A stretch of DNA of 40,769 nucleotides, taken from assembly GCA_028287065.1 (NCBI GenBank), contig JAQBQJ010000042.1:1-40769 (forward strand), in the 5' to 3' direction. Both the position numbers and the translations under genes were made by a program. Each line of letters opens with the position of its first letter. Positions within the stretch are counted from its first letter, which is position 1. This DNA is from Labilithrix sp. (GTDB lineage: Bacteria > Myxococcota_A > Polyangia > Polyangiales > Polyangiaceae). Of this stretch, positions 24,652 to 33,985 are shown one piece after another. The notes under the pieces were generated by a model. That model was given only the letters and a program-made list of their open reading frames with translations. It was not told where the DNA came from and ran no database searches.

Positions 24652-26181
24652 GTGCGTGACGGCCCCACCACCATCGGCAATTACATGCTCTGCGGCGAGC
24701 TCGCCAAGGGCGGCATGGCCACGATCTACATCGGCCATGCGATCGGCTCGACGCGCCCGCTCGCCATCAAGAAGATGGACGTGCACGGCTCGAGCGCCGA
24801 GCTCGTGACCATGTTCCTCGACGAGCTCGCGCTCGCGGGCAGCGTGAAGCACCGGAACATCGTCCAGACCATCGACGTGGTCAGCACGGAGGACGACCTC
24901 TGTCTCGTCATGGAGTACATCGAGGGCGAGACGGTCAGCAAGCTCTTGCGCGCGTGCCGCGAGCAGGCACTCTCGATGCCGATAGCGATCGTCGCGGGCG
25001 TCGTGTGCGCCGCGCTCCAGGCGCTGCATGCGGTGCACGAGGCCACCGGCGCCGACGGCAAGCCGCTCGAGATCGTTCATCGCGACGTGTCTCCGCAGAA
25101 CATCGTCGTCGGCGTCGACGGCGTGACGCGGCTGCTCGACTTCGGCGTCGCGAAGGCTGCCGTGCGCCTCCAGCAGACGCGCACCGGCGAGCTCAAAGGC
25201 AAGGTCGCCTACATGGCGCCCGAGCAGCTCGAACGCCACGAGGTCACGAAGCTCACGGATCTCTATGCGATGGCGGTCGTGCTCTGGGAGGCGCTCGCGG
25301 GCCAGCGCCTCTTCGAAGCGGAGACGGAGGGACAGCTCGTTCGCAAGGTCATGATGGGCACGAGCGATCCTCCGAGCTCCATGCGCCCGGGGATCCCGCC
25401 GGAGCTCGACGCCGTCGTCATGCGCGCGCTCGCGAAGGAGACGGGCGATCGCTATCAGTCCGCGCGTCACTTCGCGGGCGCGATCGAGAACGCGACGACG
25501 ATCGCCCGCGCGCCCGAGATCTCCGAGTGGGTGCAGACGGTCGCGAAGAAGACGCTGGAGGGGCGCGCTCGTCGCGTCGCCGGCATGCTGTCGGGGGTGC
25601 GCACCCCGGGAGGCGCAGCGTCGCCGCCCAGCTCCTCGCGCATGAGCGTGGCCGCCGCCTCGGCGCCGTCGTTCGTGCCATCGGTGCCGTCAGCCACGCC
25701 CTCGGTGGGCACGGGGCTTCGGTCGCGCGTCATGGCCGAGGACGCGACGTCTCCGGGCACGAGCCGCATGGCGGTCACCGGTACGACGAAGGCGACGGGC
25801 AAGCACGTGCTGATCATCGACGACAGCGCGGTCATCCTCGAGAACGCCCGCCGCGTGCTGGAGGCCGACGGCTATCGCGTGACGACGACGACGCAGACCG
25901 TCGGCGCCGCGAAGCACCTCGTCGACTGCGACCTTGCGCTCATCGACTTCCACATGCCCGGGTTCAACGGCGCCGCGGTCATCGAGTCGCTGCGAGGTGC
26001 ATCGACCGCGAGCGGGAAGACGTGTCTCTTCTACCTGTTCACGTCGGACCAGGAGATCGCGAAGGACTACGGGCGCATGGGCTTCGACGGATCGCTCACG
26101 GGCAAGGGCGACGACGGAGCGCTGCTCCGCGGCGTGCGCGCGGCGTTCCGCGTGCTCCAGATGCGAGCGATGAAGAAATGA
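24652..26181 (+). CDS. Ser/Thr protein kinase fused to a response-regulator receiver
   Basis: A 509-residue soluble protein with a GTG start. The N-terminal Hanks kinase has a glycine loop AKGGMA (18-23), catalytic Lys40 (LAIKK), HRDVSPQN (143-150), DFG (163-165) and MAPEQ (188-192). A Ser/Pro linker (about 315-383) follows with no membrane helix. The C-terminal receiver (384-509) has acidic pocket D390-D391 (LIIDDS), phospho-acceptor D432 (LALIDFHMPG), Ser465 in LFTS and Lys485 in LTGKGD, so all phosphorylation residues are present. The design lets a His-Asp phosphorelay control, or be controlled by, Ser/Thr kinase activity. No histidine kinase is adjacent; the nearest is at 16702. Its stop overlaps the next lipoprotein start (26178-26181). 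Confidence 0.92.
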   Translation: MRDGPTTIGNYMLCGELAKGGMATIYIGHAIGSTRPLAIKKMDVHGSSAELVTMFLDELALAGSVKHRNIVQTIDVVSTEDDLCLVMEYIEGETVSKLLRACREQALSMPIAIVAGVVCAALQALHAVHEATGADGKPLEIVHRDVSPQNIVVGVDGVTRLLDFGVAKAAVRLQQTRTGELKGKVAYMAPEQLERHEVTKLTDLYAMAVVLWEALAGQRLFEAETEGQLVRKVMMGTSDPPSSMRPGIPPELDAVVMRALAKETGDRYQSARHFAGAIENATTIARAPEISEWVQTVAKKTLEGRARRVAGMLSGVRTPGGAASPPSSSRMSVAAASAPSFVPSVPSATPSVGTGLRSRVMAEDATSPGTSRMAVTGTTKATGKHVLIIDDSAVILENARRVLEADGYRVTTTTQTVGAAKHLVDCDLALIDFHMPGFNGAAVIESLRGASTASGKTCLFYLFTSDQEIAKDYGRMGFDGSLTGKGDDGALLRGVRAAFRVLQMRAMKK

Positions 26182-27098
26182 GGTCGACCTCGCGACGCCG
26201 CACGGTGACCGGGTCTGCGCTGCTCTCGGCGGTGCTCGTCGCGGGCGCATTCGCGTGCGGGTTCGACGGCGTCGGCTCGCTCGACGCGCCCGGCCCGGGC
26301 GGACCCGCCGGCGAGGCTGGCGTCGGACCGGGCTCCGAAGGCGGCGGCCCGGAAGGGCAGGACGGCGCCACGACCGGTGAAGGCGGCTCGACGTCCGGCG
26401 ACGCCGGCGACGCTTCGACCGCATGCACGCGCGACGGCGGCGGCGCCGGCGTGACGTGCGGAGCGGAATGCGTGGATACTGCACACAATCGGCTGCACTG
26501 CGGCGGTTGCAGCGTCGCTTGCGACGAGACGTCCGCGTGCGAAGGAAGCTGCGTCTCGGTAGCGAGCGCGCTCCACGGTCTGCGCTACGAGCTGCCGTGT
26601 CTCGACGGCAATTCGCCGTACTGCAACGCGGGCAACACGCCGGCCGCGAAGGTGGTCACCATCGCCGGTACGGCGGGGAAGAGCTACACGGTGACGATCC
26701 GCGTCCGCGGAGTCGTCGAGCAGAAGACGTACAACGGCGAGATGACCGGCAACGCGCAAGGGACGAACGCAGCGTTCTTCGTCGCGGGCGGCTCTCCTGC
26801 GAACGACCTCTGGAACGCGTACTCCTTCAAGATCGCGACGCCGTCGAAGACGTTCTATCTGAACGGCGGATCGTCAGGCCACGACTACGTGGACGCGGTC
26901 GACTACACGGCGGCGATCATCGCAGCCGCGGGGACGAGCGTGACCCTCGACGCGTCATCGTCCGACAGCAACATCGCGAGAAACCGCGATCAGGCGAACG
27001 GCACCGCCATCATCATCCCGTCGATCAAGCCCGCGCCGCAGGCCTTCAACGGGCAGTTCGTGCAGATCGACGTTCTGACCGTCGCGCCGGCGCCCTGA
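26178..27098 (+). CDS. Lipoprotein with Gly-rich linker and beta-rich domain
   Basis: A 306-residue lipoprotein. The signal (ALLSAVLVAGAFA-C27) is followed by a long Gly/Ser/Asp/Glu linker (28-82) and a small Cys cluster (CGAECVDTAHNRLHCGGCSVAC, residues about 94-115). That cluster resembles the 'C...DNCGGCG..C' stigma-type motif of myxobacterial proteins. The C-terminal ~170 residues form a beta-rich domain (AKVVTIAGTAGKSYTVTIRVRGVVEQKTY ... GHDYVDAVDYTAAIIAAAGTSVTLDASS). The ATGA overlap with the kinase-receiver gene indicates coupling. Ligand and function are unknown. A 204-bp gap with no recognisable signal other than AGGAGAGAAGAGGAGG-type purine sequence follows. Confidence 0.72.
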   Translation: MRSTSRRRTVTGSALLSAVLVAGAFACGFDGVGSLDAPGPGGPAGEAGVGPGSEGGGPEGQDGATTGEGGSTSGDAGDASTACTRDGGGAGVTCGAECVDTAHNRLHCGGCSVACDETSACEGSCVSVASALHGLRYELPCLDGNSPYCNAGNTPAAKVVTIAGTAGKSYTVTIRVRGVVEQKTYNGEMTGNAQGTNAAFFVAGGSPANDLWNAYSFKIATPSKTFYLNGGSSGHDYVDAVDYTAAIIAAAGTSVTLDASSSDSNIARNRDQANGTAIIIPSIKPAPQAFNGQFVQIDVLTVAPAP

Positions 27099-27302
27099 CC
27101 CGGGTCGCGTGAGCCGGGTGGGTCGGACGCTCGCCGTCCGCGCCGCGAAGCTCGATCTTCCGCGCCGGGCTGGTGGATCGCCCGGGGCCCGTCACAGGAC
27201 AGAACAGGAGAGAAGAGGAGGGGACTTAGCGTCGCTTTTCCCGTGAAACTGCACGTTTACACCAGTGACGGTGTTGGTCTCACCTTTGCACACACTGGGA
27301 CC

Positions 27303-28733
27303 ATGCGCTCCTTCCAGCCCCTCGCCCGTGTCGGTCTCGCCTCTCTGCTCGGCGCCCTCGCGACGTTCGGCGCCTCGCGCGCGGAGGCCGCAACGGCCTG
27401 CGACGCGAGCTCCGTGACCTGCGCCGTCGGGTCCGCGGCGCTGAAGGCGGAGATCAAGAACCAGCTGCCGACCACGATCGACAGCGGAATGATGGACAAG
27501 GGGCTCATCAAGATCCGAACGCGCTTCACGATCGATCCCGTCGGAGCCGACCCGCTCCTCACGATCGACATGCCGAAGGGCGCGCTCGTCGAGGCCTCGT
27601 GGTCCGAGAAGGGCTTCGTCGTCGTCAAGCCGATCACCGAGCAAGGCACGCAGGGCACCATGAAGGTGCACTACACGCTCACGCCGAGCCTCGAGGCTTC
27701 GATCTACGGCATCGGCGTGAACTACAACGCGTCGCAGCTGATCAACAAGATCCCCGGCGCGAAGTTCAACTACGACGCGAAGGCCGAGATGCCGATCCTG
27801 CCGTGGGGCTTCCAGGCCGCCGCGCTGAAGGTGCCGGCACCCTCGCTCGATCAGTCGACCATCTTCTCGATCCCGTTCTCGCAGATCGGCGTCGACACCG
27901 GCATCGTGACGGGGACGCTCTCCATCCAGGCCGCCGCGAACCCGACGTTCAACTACGTCACGAAGGACGTTCGCCTCGACTCGGGCTCCGTCACGACGGC
28001 CGACGGCTCCGCGAAGCTCGCGATCGGCGACGACGACTTCCTCGACATCAGCGCGTCGGTCGCCGGCGAGCTCACGCTCGGCGGAACGCTCGACGTCCGC
28101 CCCGTCATCAAGGTCGACACCGTCGACGGGTACCCGACGTTCGGCCTCGTGAAGTACAGCTTCAACGCCGTCAGCAAGGCGATCGGCGGCGGCGCCCCGA
28201 TGCCCGTCTCGTTCGAGCAGACGCAGATCCACATCCCGCTCCCCAACTTGAAGGTGCCGAGCGCCACGCTCGCGATGGGCAGCGCGAAGGCCGGCCAGCA
28301 GGTCGAGAAGACCGTGACCATCGACAGCACCGGCGAGCTCGGTGGCACGCTGAAGTTCGAGAGCTCGGATCCGCAGTTCATCGTCCCGAGCGGCGAAGTC
28401 CGCGTCGCGGCGAAGAGCAAGCATGACCTGAAGGTCGTCTTCAAGCCGTCTGGCGACGGCGCGGCGTCGGCGACGATCACGGTGCGCTCGAACGACCCCG
28501 GCTCGCCCGAGCAGACCTTCCGCGTCGCTGCGAACGGCGCATCCCTCGACCCCAAGGGCGAGGACGACGGCGAAGGCAGCAGCCGCACGGGCGGCGTGAA
28601 GGATCTCGAGCCGCCTCCGGCCGACGACGGCTGCTCCACGGCGGTCGTCGGCGCGGGCTCCACGAGCGGCTATGCGGCGCTCCTCCTCGGCCTCGGGCTC
28701 GCGGTCGCGTCGCGCCGCCGCCGGACCCGCTGA
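27303..28733 (+). CDS. Exported protein with ASH-like domain and MYXO-CTERM-like tail
   Basis: A 476-residue protein from the ATG at 27303 (MRSFQPLARVGLASLLGALATFGASRAEA|AT gives a good signal; an ATG at 27243 adds 20 residues of poor signal). The body is beta-rich. Residues about 330-420 (LAMGSAKAGQQVEKTVTIDSTGELGGTLKFESSDPQFIV...KVVFKPSGDGAASATITVRSNDP) match the immunoglobulin-like ASH/choice-of-anchor-D fold. After an acidic linker the C-terminus is DDGCSTAVVGAG..., a hydrophobic helix, and RRRRTR. This is the MYXO-CTERM layout (Cys, membrane helix, Arg cluster) that marks proteins for processing and surface anchoring in Myxococcota. Function unknown. Confidence 0.78.
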   Translation: MRSFQPLARVGLASLLGALATFGASRAEAATACDASSVTCAVGSAALKAEIKNQLPTTIDSGMMDKGLIKIRTRFTIDPVGADPLLTIDMPKGALVEASWSEKGFVVVKPITEQGTQGTMKVHYTLTPSLEASIYGIGVNYNASQLINKIPGAKFNYDAKAEMPILPWGFQAAALKVPAPSLDQSTIFSIPFSQIGVDTGIVTGTLSIQAAANPTFNYVTKDVRLDSGSVTTADGSAKLAIGDDDFLDISASVAGELTLGGTLDVRPVIKVDTVDGYPTFGLVKYSFNAVSKAIGGGAPMPVSFEQTQIHIPLPNLKVPSATLAMGSAKAGQQVEKTVTIDSTGELGGTLKFESSDPQFIVPSGEVRVAAKSKHDLKVVFKPSGDGAASATITVRSNDPGSPEQTFRVAANGASLDPKGEDDGEGSSRTGGVKDLEPPPADDGCSTAVVGAGSTSGYAALLLGLGLAVASRRRRTR

Positions 28734-28792
28734 GCGCTCCGTCTGCTAGGCTCGGCCCCCCTCGAGACGCAGGGCCAGGGGCGTCGGTGTAG

Positions 28793-31700
28793 ATGGTGTT
28801 GGCGGCCGAAGGTTTTCGCGGAACCAAGAGATTCGTCGTGGAAGGCCGCCTCGGGGCGGGCGGAATGGGCGTCGTCCATCGCGCGCGCGACCTCGATCGC
28901 GGCGAGGTCGTCGCGCTGAAGACGATGGTGCGCGTCGAGCCGGAGGCGCTCCTCCGGTTCAAGAAGGAGTTCCGCGCGCTCGCGGACATCAGCCACCCGA
29001 ACGTGGTGCAGCTCTACGAGCTGTTCAGCGAAGGCGAGCAGTGGTTCTTCACGATGGAGCTGCTCGACGGCGTCGATCTGCTCACGTGGGTGCAGTCGTC
29101 GCTCACGCTGCCGCCGCCATCTCTTCCGAATGATCCGGGACCGGGCGTCGATGCGACGCAGCCCGCCGGGACCGCGTTCTTCGACTCGCTACGCCCGCCC
29201 GCGGCCTCGGCGGCGACGGCCACGGCGATCAGCGAGCTCGACACGCCCGTCGTCCCGATGATGCAGCGATTTCCGATCCGCGACGTCGGCCGACTTCGCG
29301 AGGCGTTTCGCCAGCTCGCCGCGGGTCTGTCCGCGATCCATTCCGCAGGCAAGCTCCATCGCGACGTGAAGCCGCCGAACGTGATCGTGACGCGGTCGGG
29401 CCGAGTCGTGTTGCTCGACTTCGGAGTCGCGTACGACCTCGAAGACCGCAAGGGTCACGGCGTCGAGTACGCCATGGCCGGCACGCCCGCGTACATGGCA
29501 CCGGAGCAGGCGACGCTCGCGCGCGCGACACCGGCGTCCGATTGGTATGCCGTGGGGGTCGTGCTGTACGAGGCGCTCACCGGTCGACTGCCGTTCGAGG
29601 GCTCTGCGCCGGCCATTCTCTTCGGCAAGCAGCAGCGCGCGCCGATGCCGCCCTCGACCCTCGTCGAGGGCATCCCGGAGGACCTCGAGCAGCTCGCGAT
29701 GGACCTCCTGAAGGCCGATCCGCGCGAGCGGCCGTCGGGCGACGAGATCCTCGCGCGGCTCGAAGGCGATCGTGCGGCGGCGATCTCGTCGCCGGGCGAG
29801 GTCTCGTTCGTCGGGAGGCGCACGCAGCTCGAGGAGCTCCGGACCGCGTATCGCGCGAGCAAGACGTCCCTGGGCGTCGTGATGCTGCACGGGCGTTCGG
29901 GCATGGGCAAGACCGCGCTCGCGACGCGCTTCCTCGGCGAGCTCGCGGGCGAGGACGCGCTCGTCCTCTCGGGGCGCTGCTACGAGCGCGAGGCGGTGCC
30001 GTTCAAGGCCGTGGACTCGGTCGTCGACGAGCTCCGCCACTGGCTGTCGAGGCTGCCGGAGAGCGACGTCGCCGCGTATCTCCCGCCGGACCTGAGCGCT
30101 CTCACCCGGGTTTTTCCGGTGCTCGGCGATATCGACGATCGCGAGGGCCACGCGCGCAAATACACGCGCGACGACGATCACATCGAGCCGCACGAGCTGC
30201 GACGACGCGCGTTCGCGGCGATGAAGGAGCTGCTCGCCAACATCGCGCGCGAGCATCGGCTCGTCGTGCACATCGACGACCTGCAGTGGTGTGATGCCGA
30301 CAGCGTGCAGCTCCTCGAAGCGTTGTTCGCGCCGCCCACGCCGCCCTGGCTGCTCGTGTGTACGTATCGCAGCGAGCTCTCGCGTTCGTCGGCGCCGCTG
30401 GCGGAGCTCCGCCGCGCGATCGACGTGCTCGGCAGCCAGTGCGTGTTCCGCGAGGTCGAGCTGAGCGAGCTCGCGCCGCACGAGGCCGAGGAGCTCGCGC
30501 GCACCCTCGTCGGGTCGACGCGGGTGGGCGGCGCGGAGATCGCCGCGCTCGTCACCGCCGAGGCTCGAGGCAACCCGCTCTTCCTCGGCGAGCTCGCGCG
30601 ATGGGCGAACGAGCGGCGTGGCGGCGCGCAAGGGACCGGCGGTCTCTCGCTCGAGCAGGTCATCCTGGACCGCGTGTCTCGGCTGTCGGACGACGCACGC
30701 GCGCTCCTCGAGACCCTGAGCGTCGCCGGAGGTCCGCTGACGCATGCCGTGGCTGCGCGGGCCGCCGATCTCGCATCGCGGCTCCGCACGCCGGCGCTCG
30801 CGTTGCGCAGCGCGAGGCTCGTCGTCACGCGAGGCCTCGGCGACGACGACGCGATCGAGCCCGCGCACGATCGCGTGCGCGAGACGATCGCGCAGAGCCT
30901 CGACGACGCCCGCCGTCGCGCGTGCCATGCGGGGATCGCGCGCGCGCTGGCGGCGGTCGAGCCGCAGTGCGATGCGGAGGCCGTCTTCGAGCATTTTCGC
31001 GCAGCCGGCGACGCGGAGAGCGCGAAGGGCTTCGTCCTGGCGGCGGCGAGCGCCGCGGATCGCGCGCTCGCTTTCTTGCGCGCCGCGGCGCTGTACAAGG
31101 CCGCGATCGAGCTGCGTGCCGGTCCGCTCGACGTGCTTCATCGGCGTCTCGGCGACGCGTTCGCGAACGCGGGTCACCTGGCGGAGGCCGCCGACGCCTA
31201 CCTCGCCGGGTCGCGCCACGCGAACGCCTCCGAGGGGCTCGAGCTGCGCCGGCTGGCGGCCGAGGACTACTTGAAGAGCGGCCGTGATGCGCGCGGCCTC
31301 GAGGTGATGCGCTCCGTCCTCGAGGAGGTCGATCTGCCGTATCCCCGCTCGAAGCAGCGCGCGCTGGCGTCGCTGATGGTGAGCGAGGCGAAGCTGCGGG
31401 TCGCGCCGCTGCGTCGCCGGTTGCGTACGGCGCAGAGCGTCGACGTCGCCCATCTCGCGCGCATCGACGTCGCATTCGCGGCCGCGACGGGGATCGCGCT
31501 GAGCGATCCGCTGCGCGGCGCGGATTACGCTTCGCGCGGCCTGTTGCTCGCGCTCGAGGCCAGCGAGCCGGTGCGTCTCTGCCGAGCGCTCGCGGTGGCG
31601 GCAAGCAACGCCGCGACGCGCGGCGAGCGCTCGCGTTCGCGCGCGGAGGACCTGGTTCGCACCGCCGAGCGCATCGCGACCGAGATCGACGACCCGCGCG

Positions 31701-32590
31701 TGCAGGCGCTGGCGTTGCTCGGCGGCGGCACGGTGCACTTCCTCCTCGGCGAGTGGCGGAGCGCGCGCTCGAAGCTCGAACGCGCGGACCGCCTGCTCCG
31801 CGAGAGCTGTCGCGCGGTCGCGTGGGAGCTCGCGAACACGCAGAGCTGGACGTGCAACGTCCTCATCCTGAGCGGCGAGCTCTCGGAGGCCTCGCGGCGG
31901 GTGCCGGCGCTCATGGACGAGGCCCGCGGCCGCGAGGATCTCTTCGCGATGATGCACCTCGCGTATCCCGCATGCATCGCGCGCATCGTGGCGGACGACG
32001 TCTCGGGCGCCCTCGAGATCGTGAGCGCCTCCGAGACGGGCGATCCCGAGGTGCTCACGGCGGGCCGCTGGGGCGCGTTCATCTCGGCGTGCTCGGTCGA
32101 TCGCTATCGCGGCGACGGCGCGTCGGCATGGCGAAAGGTCCTCGCGCAGTCGCGCGCGCTCGAGTCGTCGATGCTCTGGCAATCGGCGATGGTCCGCGTC
32201 TTCTCGTCGTACGAGCGCGGTCTTTCGGCGCTCGCCGCGGCGAACCTGAAGCACGACCGCCGATCGGCGCTGAAGCACGCGGAGCGCTGGGCGAAGGCGC
32301 TCGCGAAGGAGAAGCTCCGCTACGCGCCGGCGCTCGGCCACCTGCTTCAAGCGGGCGTGAGCGCATCGTCCGGTGAAAAGAGCGCCGCGCTCGATGCGCT
32401 CGACGCCGCGATCCCGAAGCTCGACGACGCCGATCTTGGTTACCTCGCGGCGTGCGCGCGCCATCGCAAGGGTGAGCTGGTCGGCGGCGCAACCGGCCGC
32501 GAGCTCCTCGAACGAAGCCGCGCGTTCTTCACGGCCCAGGGCATCGTGAGCACGGAGCGCTGCCTGGCAATGAGCGCACCGGGGTTCTAG
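28793..32590 (+). CDS. Large Ser/Thr kinase with AAA-type ATPase and TPR-like region
   Basis: A 1265-residue cytosolic signalling protein. The N-terminal kinase has GAGGMG (21-26), Lys43 (VALKT), HRDVKPPN (189-196) and DFG (209-211). A Pro/Ala-rich insertion of about 60 residues (about 103-162) lies between the hinge and the catalytic loop. An AAA_16/STAND-like ATPase follows: FVGRRTQLEEL (339-349), Walker A GRSGMGKT (367-374) and Walker B LVVHIDDLQWCD. The remaining ~550 residues are Ala/Arg/Leu-rich helical repeats, TPR-like. The plan resembles the PknK group of kinase-regulators but lacks a LuxR helix-turn-helix. It ends in CTAG, shared with the stop of the convergent peroxidase gene. Confidence 0.9.
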   Translation: MVLAAEGFRGTKRFVVEGRLGAGGMGVVHRARDLDRGEVVALKTMVRVEPEALLRFKKEFRALADISHPNVVQLYELFSEGEQWFFTMELLDGVDLLTWVQSSLTLPPPSLPNDPGPGVDATQPAGTAFFDSLRPPAASAATATAISELDTPVVPMMQRFPIRDVGRLREAFRQLAAGLSAIHSAGKLHRDVKPPNVIVTRSGRVVLLDFGVAYDLEDRKGHGVEYAMAGTPAYMAPEQATLARATPASDWYAVGVVLYEALTGRLPFEGSAPAILFGKQQRAPMPPSTLVEGIPEDLEQLAMDLLKADPRERPSGDEILARLEGDRAAAISSPGEVSFVGRRTQLEELRTAYRASKTSLGVVMLHGRSGMGKTALATRFLGELAGEDALVLSGRCYEREAVPFKAVDSVVDELRHWLSRLPESDVAAYLPPDLSALTRVFPVLGDIDDREGHARKYTRDDDHIEPHELRRRAFAAMKELLANIAREHRLVVHIDDLQWCDADSVQLLEALFAPPTPPWLLVCTYRSELSRSSAPLAELRRAIDVLGSQCVFREVELSELAPHEAEELARTLVGSTRVGGAEIAALVTAEARGNPLFLGELARWANERRGGAQGTGGLSLEQVILDRVSRLSDDARALLETLSVAGGPLTHAVAARAADLASRLRTPALALRSARLVVTRGLGDDDAIEPAHDRVRETIAQSLDDARRRACHAGIARALAAVEPQCDAEAVFEHFRAAGDAESAKGFVLAAASAADRALAFLRAAALYKAAIELRAGPLDVLHRRLGDAFANAGHLAEAADAYLAGSRHANASEGLELRRLAAEDYLKSGRDARGLEVMRSVLEEVDLPYPRSKQRALASLMVSEAKLRVAPLRRRLRTAQSVDVAHLARIDVAFAAATGIALSDPLRGADYASRGLLLALEASEPVRLCRALAVAASNAATRGERSRSRAEDLVRTAERIATEIDDPRVQALALLGGGTVHFLLGEWRSARSKLERADRLLRESCRAVAWELANTQSWTCNVLILSGELSEASRRVPALMDEARGREDLFAMMHLAYPACIARIVADDVSGALEIVSASETGDPEVLTAGRWGAFISACSVDRYRGDGASAWRKVLAQSRALESSMLWQSAMVRVFSSYERGLSALAAANLKHDRRSALKHAERWAKALAKEKLRYAPALGHLLQAGVSASSGEKSAALDALDAAIPKLDDADLGYLAACARHRKGELVGGATGRELLERSRAFFTAQGIVSTERCLAMSAPGF

Positions 32591-33975
32591 GGCGGCCGCG
32601 CGGCGTCGCGCTTCGTCGCGCGCGACGCGAGCCACGCCAGCGCGCGCAGGCTCGGGACGAAGAAGTAGCCGCCGCCGCGCAGCGTGACGAACTGCGGCAG
32701 GCACGCGAGGCGACGGCGCACCGGGACGCTCGGGATCGAGAAGTGCTGGCCACGTTCGTCCATGACGCTCGCCGTGATCGGATCGCGCTCGTCGTACAGG
32801 CCCGCGAATTTCGGGTTGTTCAGCCATGTCTGCTGCACGAACTCGAACTGCCGGCGGAAGCTCGCGTTCAGCGCGATGAAGACGAGGCCGCGGTCTGCGC
32901 CGTCCGGCGTCGCGCGCTGCGCGGGCGTGCCCTTCGAGATCGGGCCGTACGGACGGCCACGCCGCAGAAGCCGATGCCGGCCGACGGCTCTTCGCGACTC
33001 GTTCGCGCTCGGCGCGAGCATGTCTCGCGGGTTCGCGCGGCGGATGTGTGCGCCGAGCGGGCACTTCGTGCCGGCGGGATCGGCATCGTGGAACGCGAAC
33101 GCCTCCTTCTCCGCGCCGGGGCCCGGATCGTGATCCGGATAGTTCACGAGGGGCGCGCCGCTCGGCCACCGACCGACGAGGCTCGAGGCGAGCTTCGTCG
33201 CCGCCTTCGCGTCGCCGTTCGGACGCGCGCGGTCGAGCATGCATTGCCAGAAGCCCGCCGTGTCTTGCTGCAGCTTGCGATACACGAGGTACGAGCCGTT
33301 CGACCCGATGTCGAAGCCGTCGGTGCCTTGCGGCGAAGGAGGAAATTCGTCGTACGCGTTGCGGTAACCGAGGACGAACTCGCCCGCGGGGACCTCGTCC
33401 TCGTGGGGATCGCGCGGGCGGGGGCTGCCCGTGACGTGCGGCTGCGTGATGCCGTCACGGAAACCGAACGGCTCGTGGAGCGGATCGCGGAGCTCACCGG
33501 AATCCTCGTGGACGACCACGCCTCCGAGCGCGGCGATCCGGCCCACGACGCGATCGCGGAGCGCGGCGATCGCGTCGACGTTCTTCGCGTACAGCATGAC
33601 GAGCGCATGGATCGGCCCATTCGACGGGCCGCCGAGCTCCCACGCCTTCGGATCGTTTTCGTCGACGTCGCCGAGCACGTGCGAGCGGAGCTGATCGCTC
33701 ATTCCTTGCTGCAGCTCGCGCGGGAACGACGCGAGCTCGCTCTCGGCGAGGCCAAGGCGCGCGAGGCCGGTGTGCGTGAACGCGACATTGATGCGCTCTT
33801 CCTGCCGGCGCTTGCCGCGCGCCGAGGCATGGACCTCGTGCCGGAGCTCGGACAGCCATGTTCCCGGCTCGCTCTCGTCGTTCTCGAACGACACGTGCAC
33901 CCAACGCGCGTGCGGAAGCGACCCATACCCGAAGAGGACGATGCCCTGGATGTCGGACAGCTCGAGCTGGGTCAC
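32587..33975 (-). CDS. Dyp-type haem peroxidase
   Basis: A 462-residue dye-decolorizing peroxidase homologue, with a GTG start and GGAG 6 nt upstream. It shows the family motif GFRDG (171-175, catalytic Asp174, then ITQP) and the proximal haem ligand His310 in CPLGAHIRRANPRD. The second ferredoxin-like domain continues with RGLVFIALNASFRRQFEFVQQTWLNNPKF. Dyp enzymes use H2O2 to oxidise dyes, phenols or Mn. There is no Tat or Sec signal (MTQLELSDIQGIV), so it is cytosolic or exported by a partner. Its start lies 10 bp after the stop of the tandem-domain gene, so the two are probably one operon (35209 to 32587). Confidence 0.93.
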   Translation of the reverse strand: MTQLELSDIQGIVLFGYGSLPHARWVHVSFENDESEPGTWLSELRHEVHASARGKRRQEERINVAFTHTGLARLGLAESELASFPRELQQGMSDQLRSHVLGDVDENDPKAWELGGPSNGPIHALVMLYAKNVDAIAALRDRVVGRIAALGGVVVHEDSGELRDPLHEPFGFRDGITQPHVTGSPRPRDPHEDEVPAGEFVLGYRNAYDEFPPSPQGTDGFDIGSNGSYLVYRKLQQDTAGFWQCMLDRARPNGDAKAATKLASSLVGRWPSGAPLVNYPDHDPGPGAEKEAFAFHDADPAGTKCPLGAHIRRANPRDMLAPSANESRRAVGRHRLLRRGRPYGPISKGTPAQRATPDGADRGLVFIALNASFRRQFEFVQQTWLNNPKFAGLYDERDPITASVMDERGQHFSIPSVPVRRRLACLPQFVTLRGGGYFFVPSLRALAWLASRATKRDAARPP

Positions 33976-33985
33976 GTTCGCTCCA

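Noticed and set aside
29189-33244. A 1351-codon open frame on the minus strand opposite the large kinase gene
   Set aside because: It is Arg/Ala/Glu-rich with no recognisable domain, and is the antisense shadow of a clear kinase-ATPase; high GC makes such frames common.
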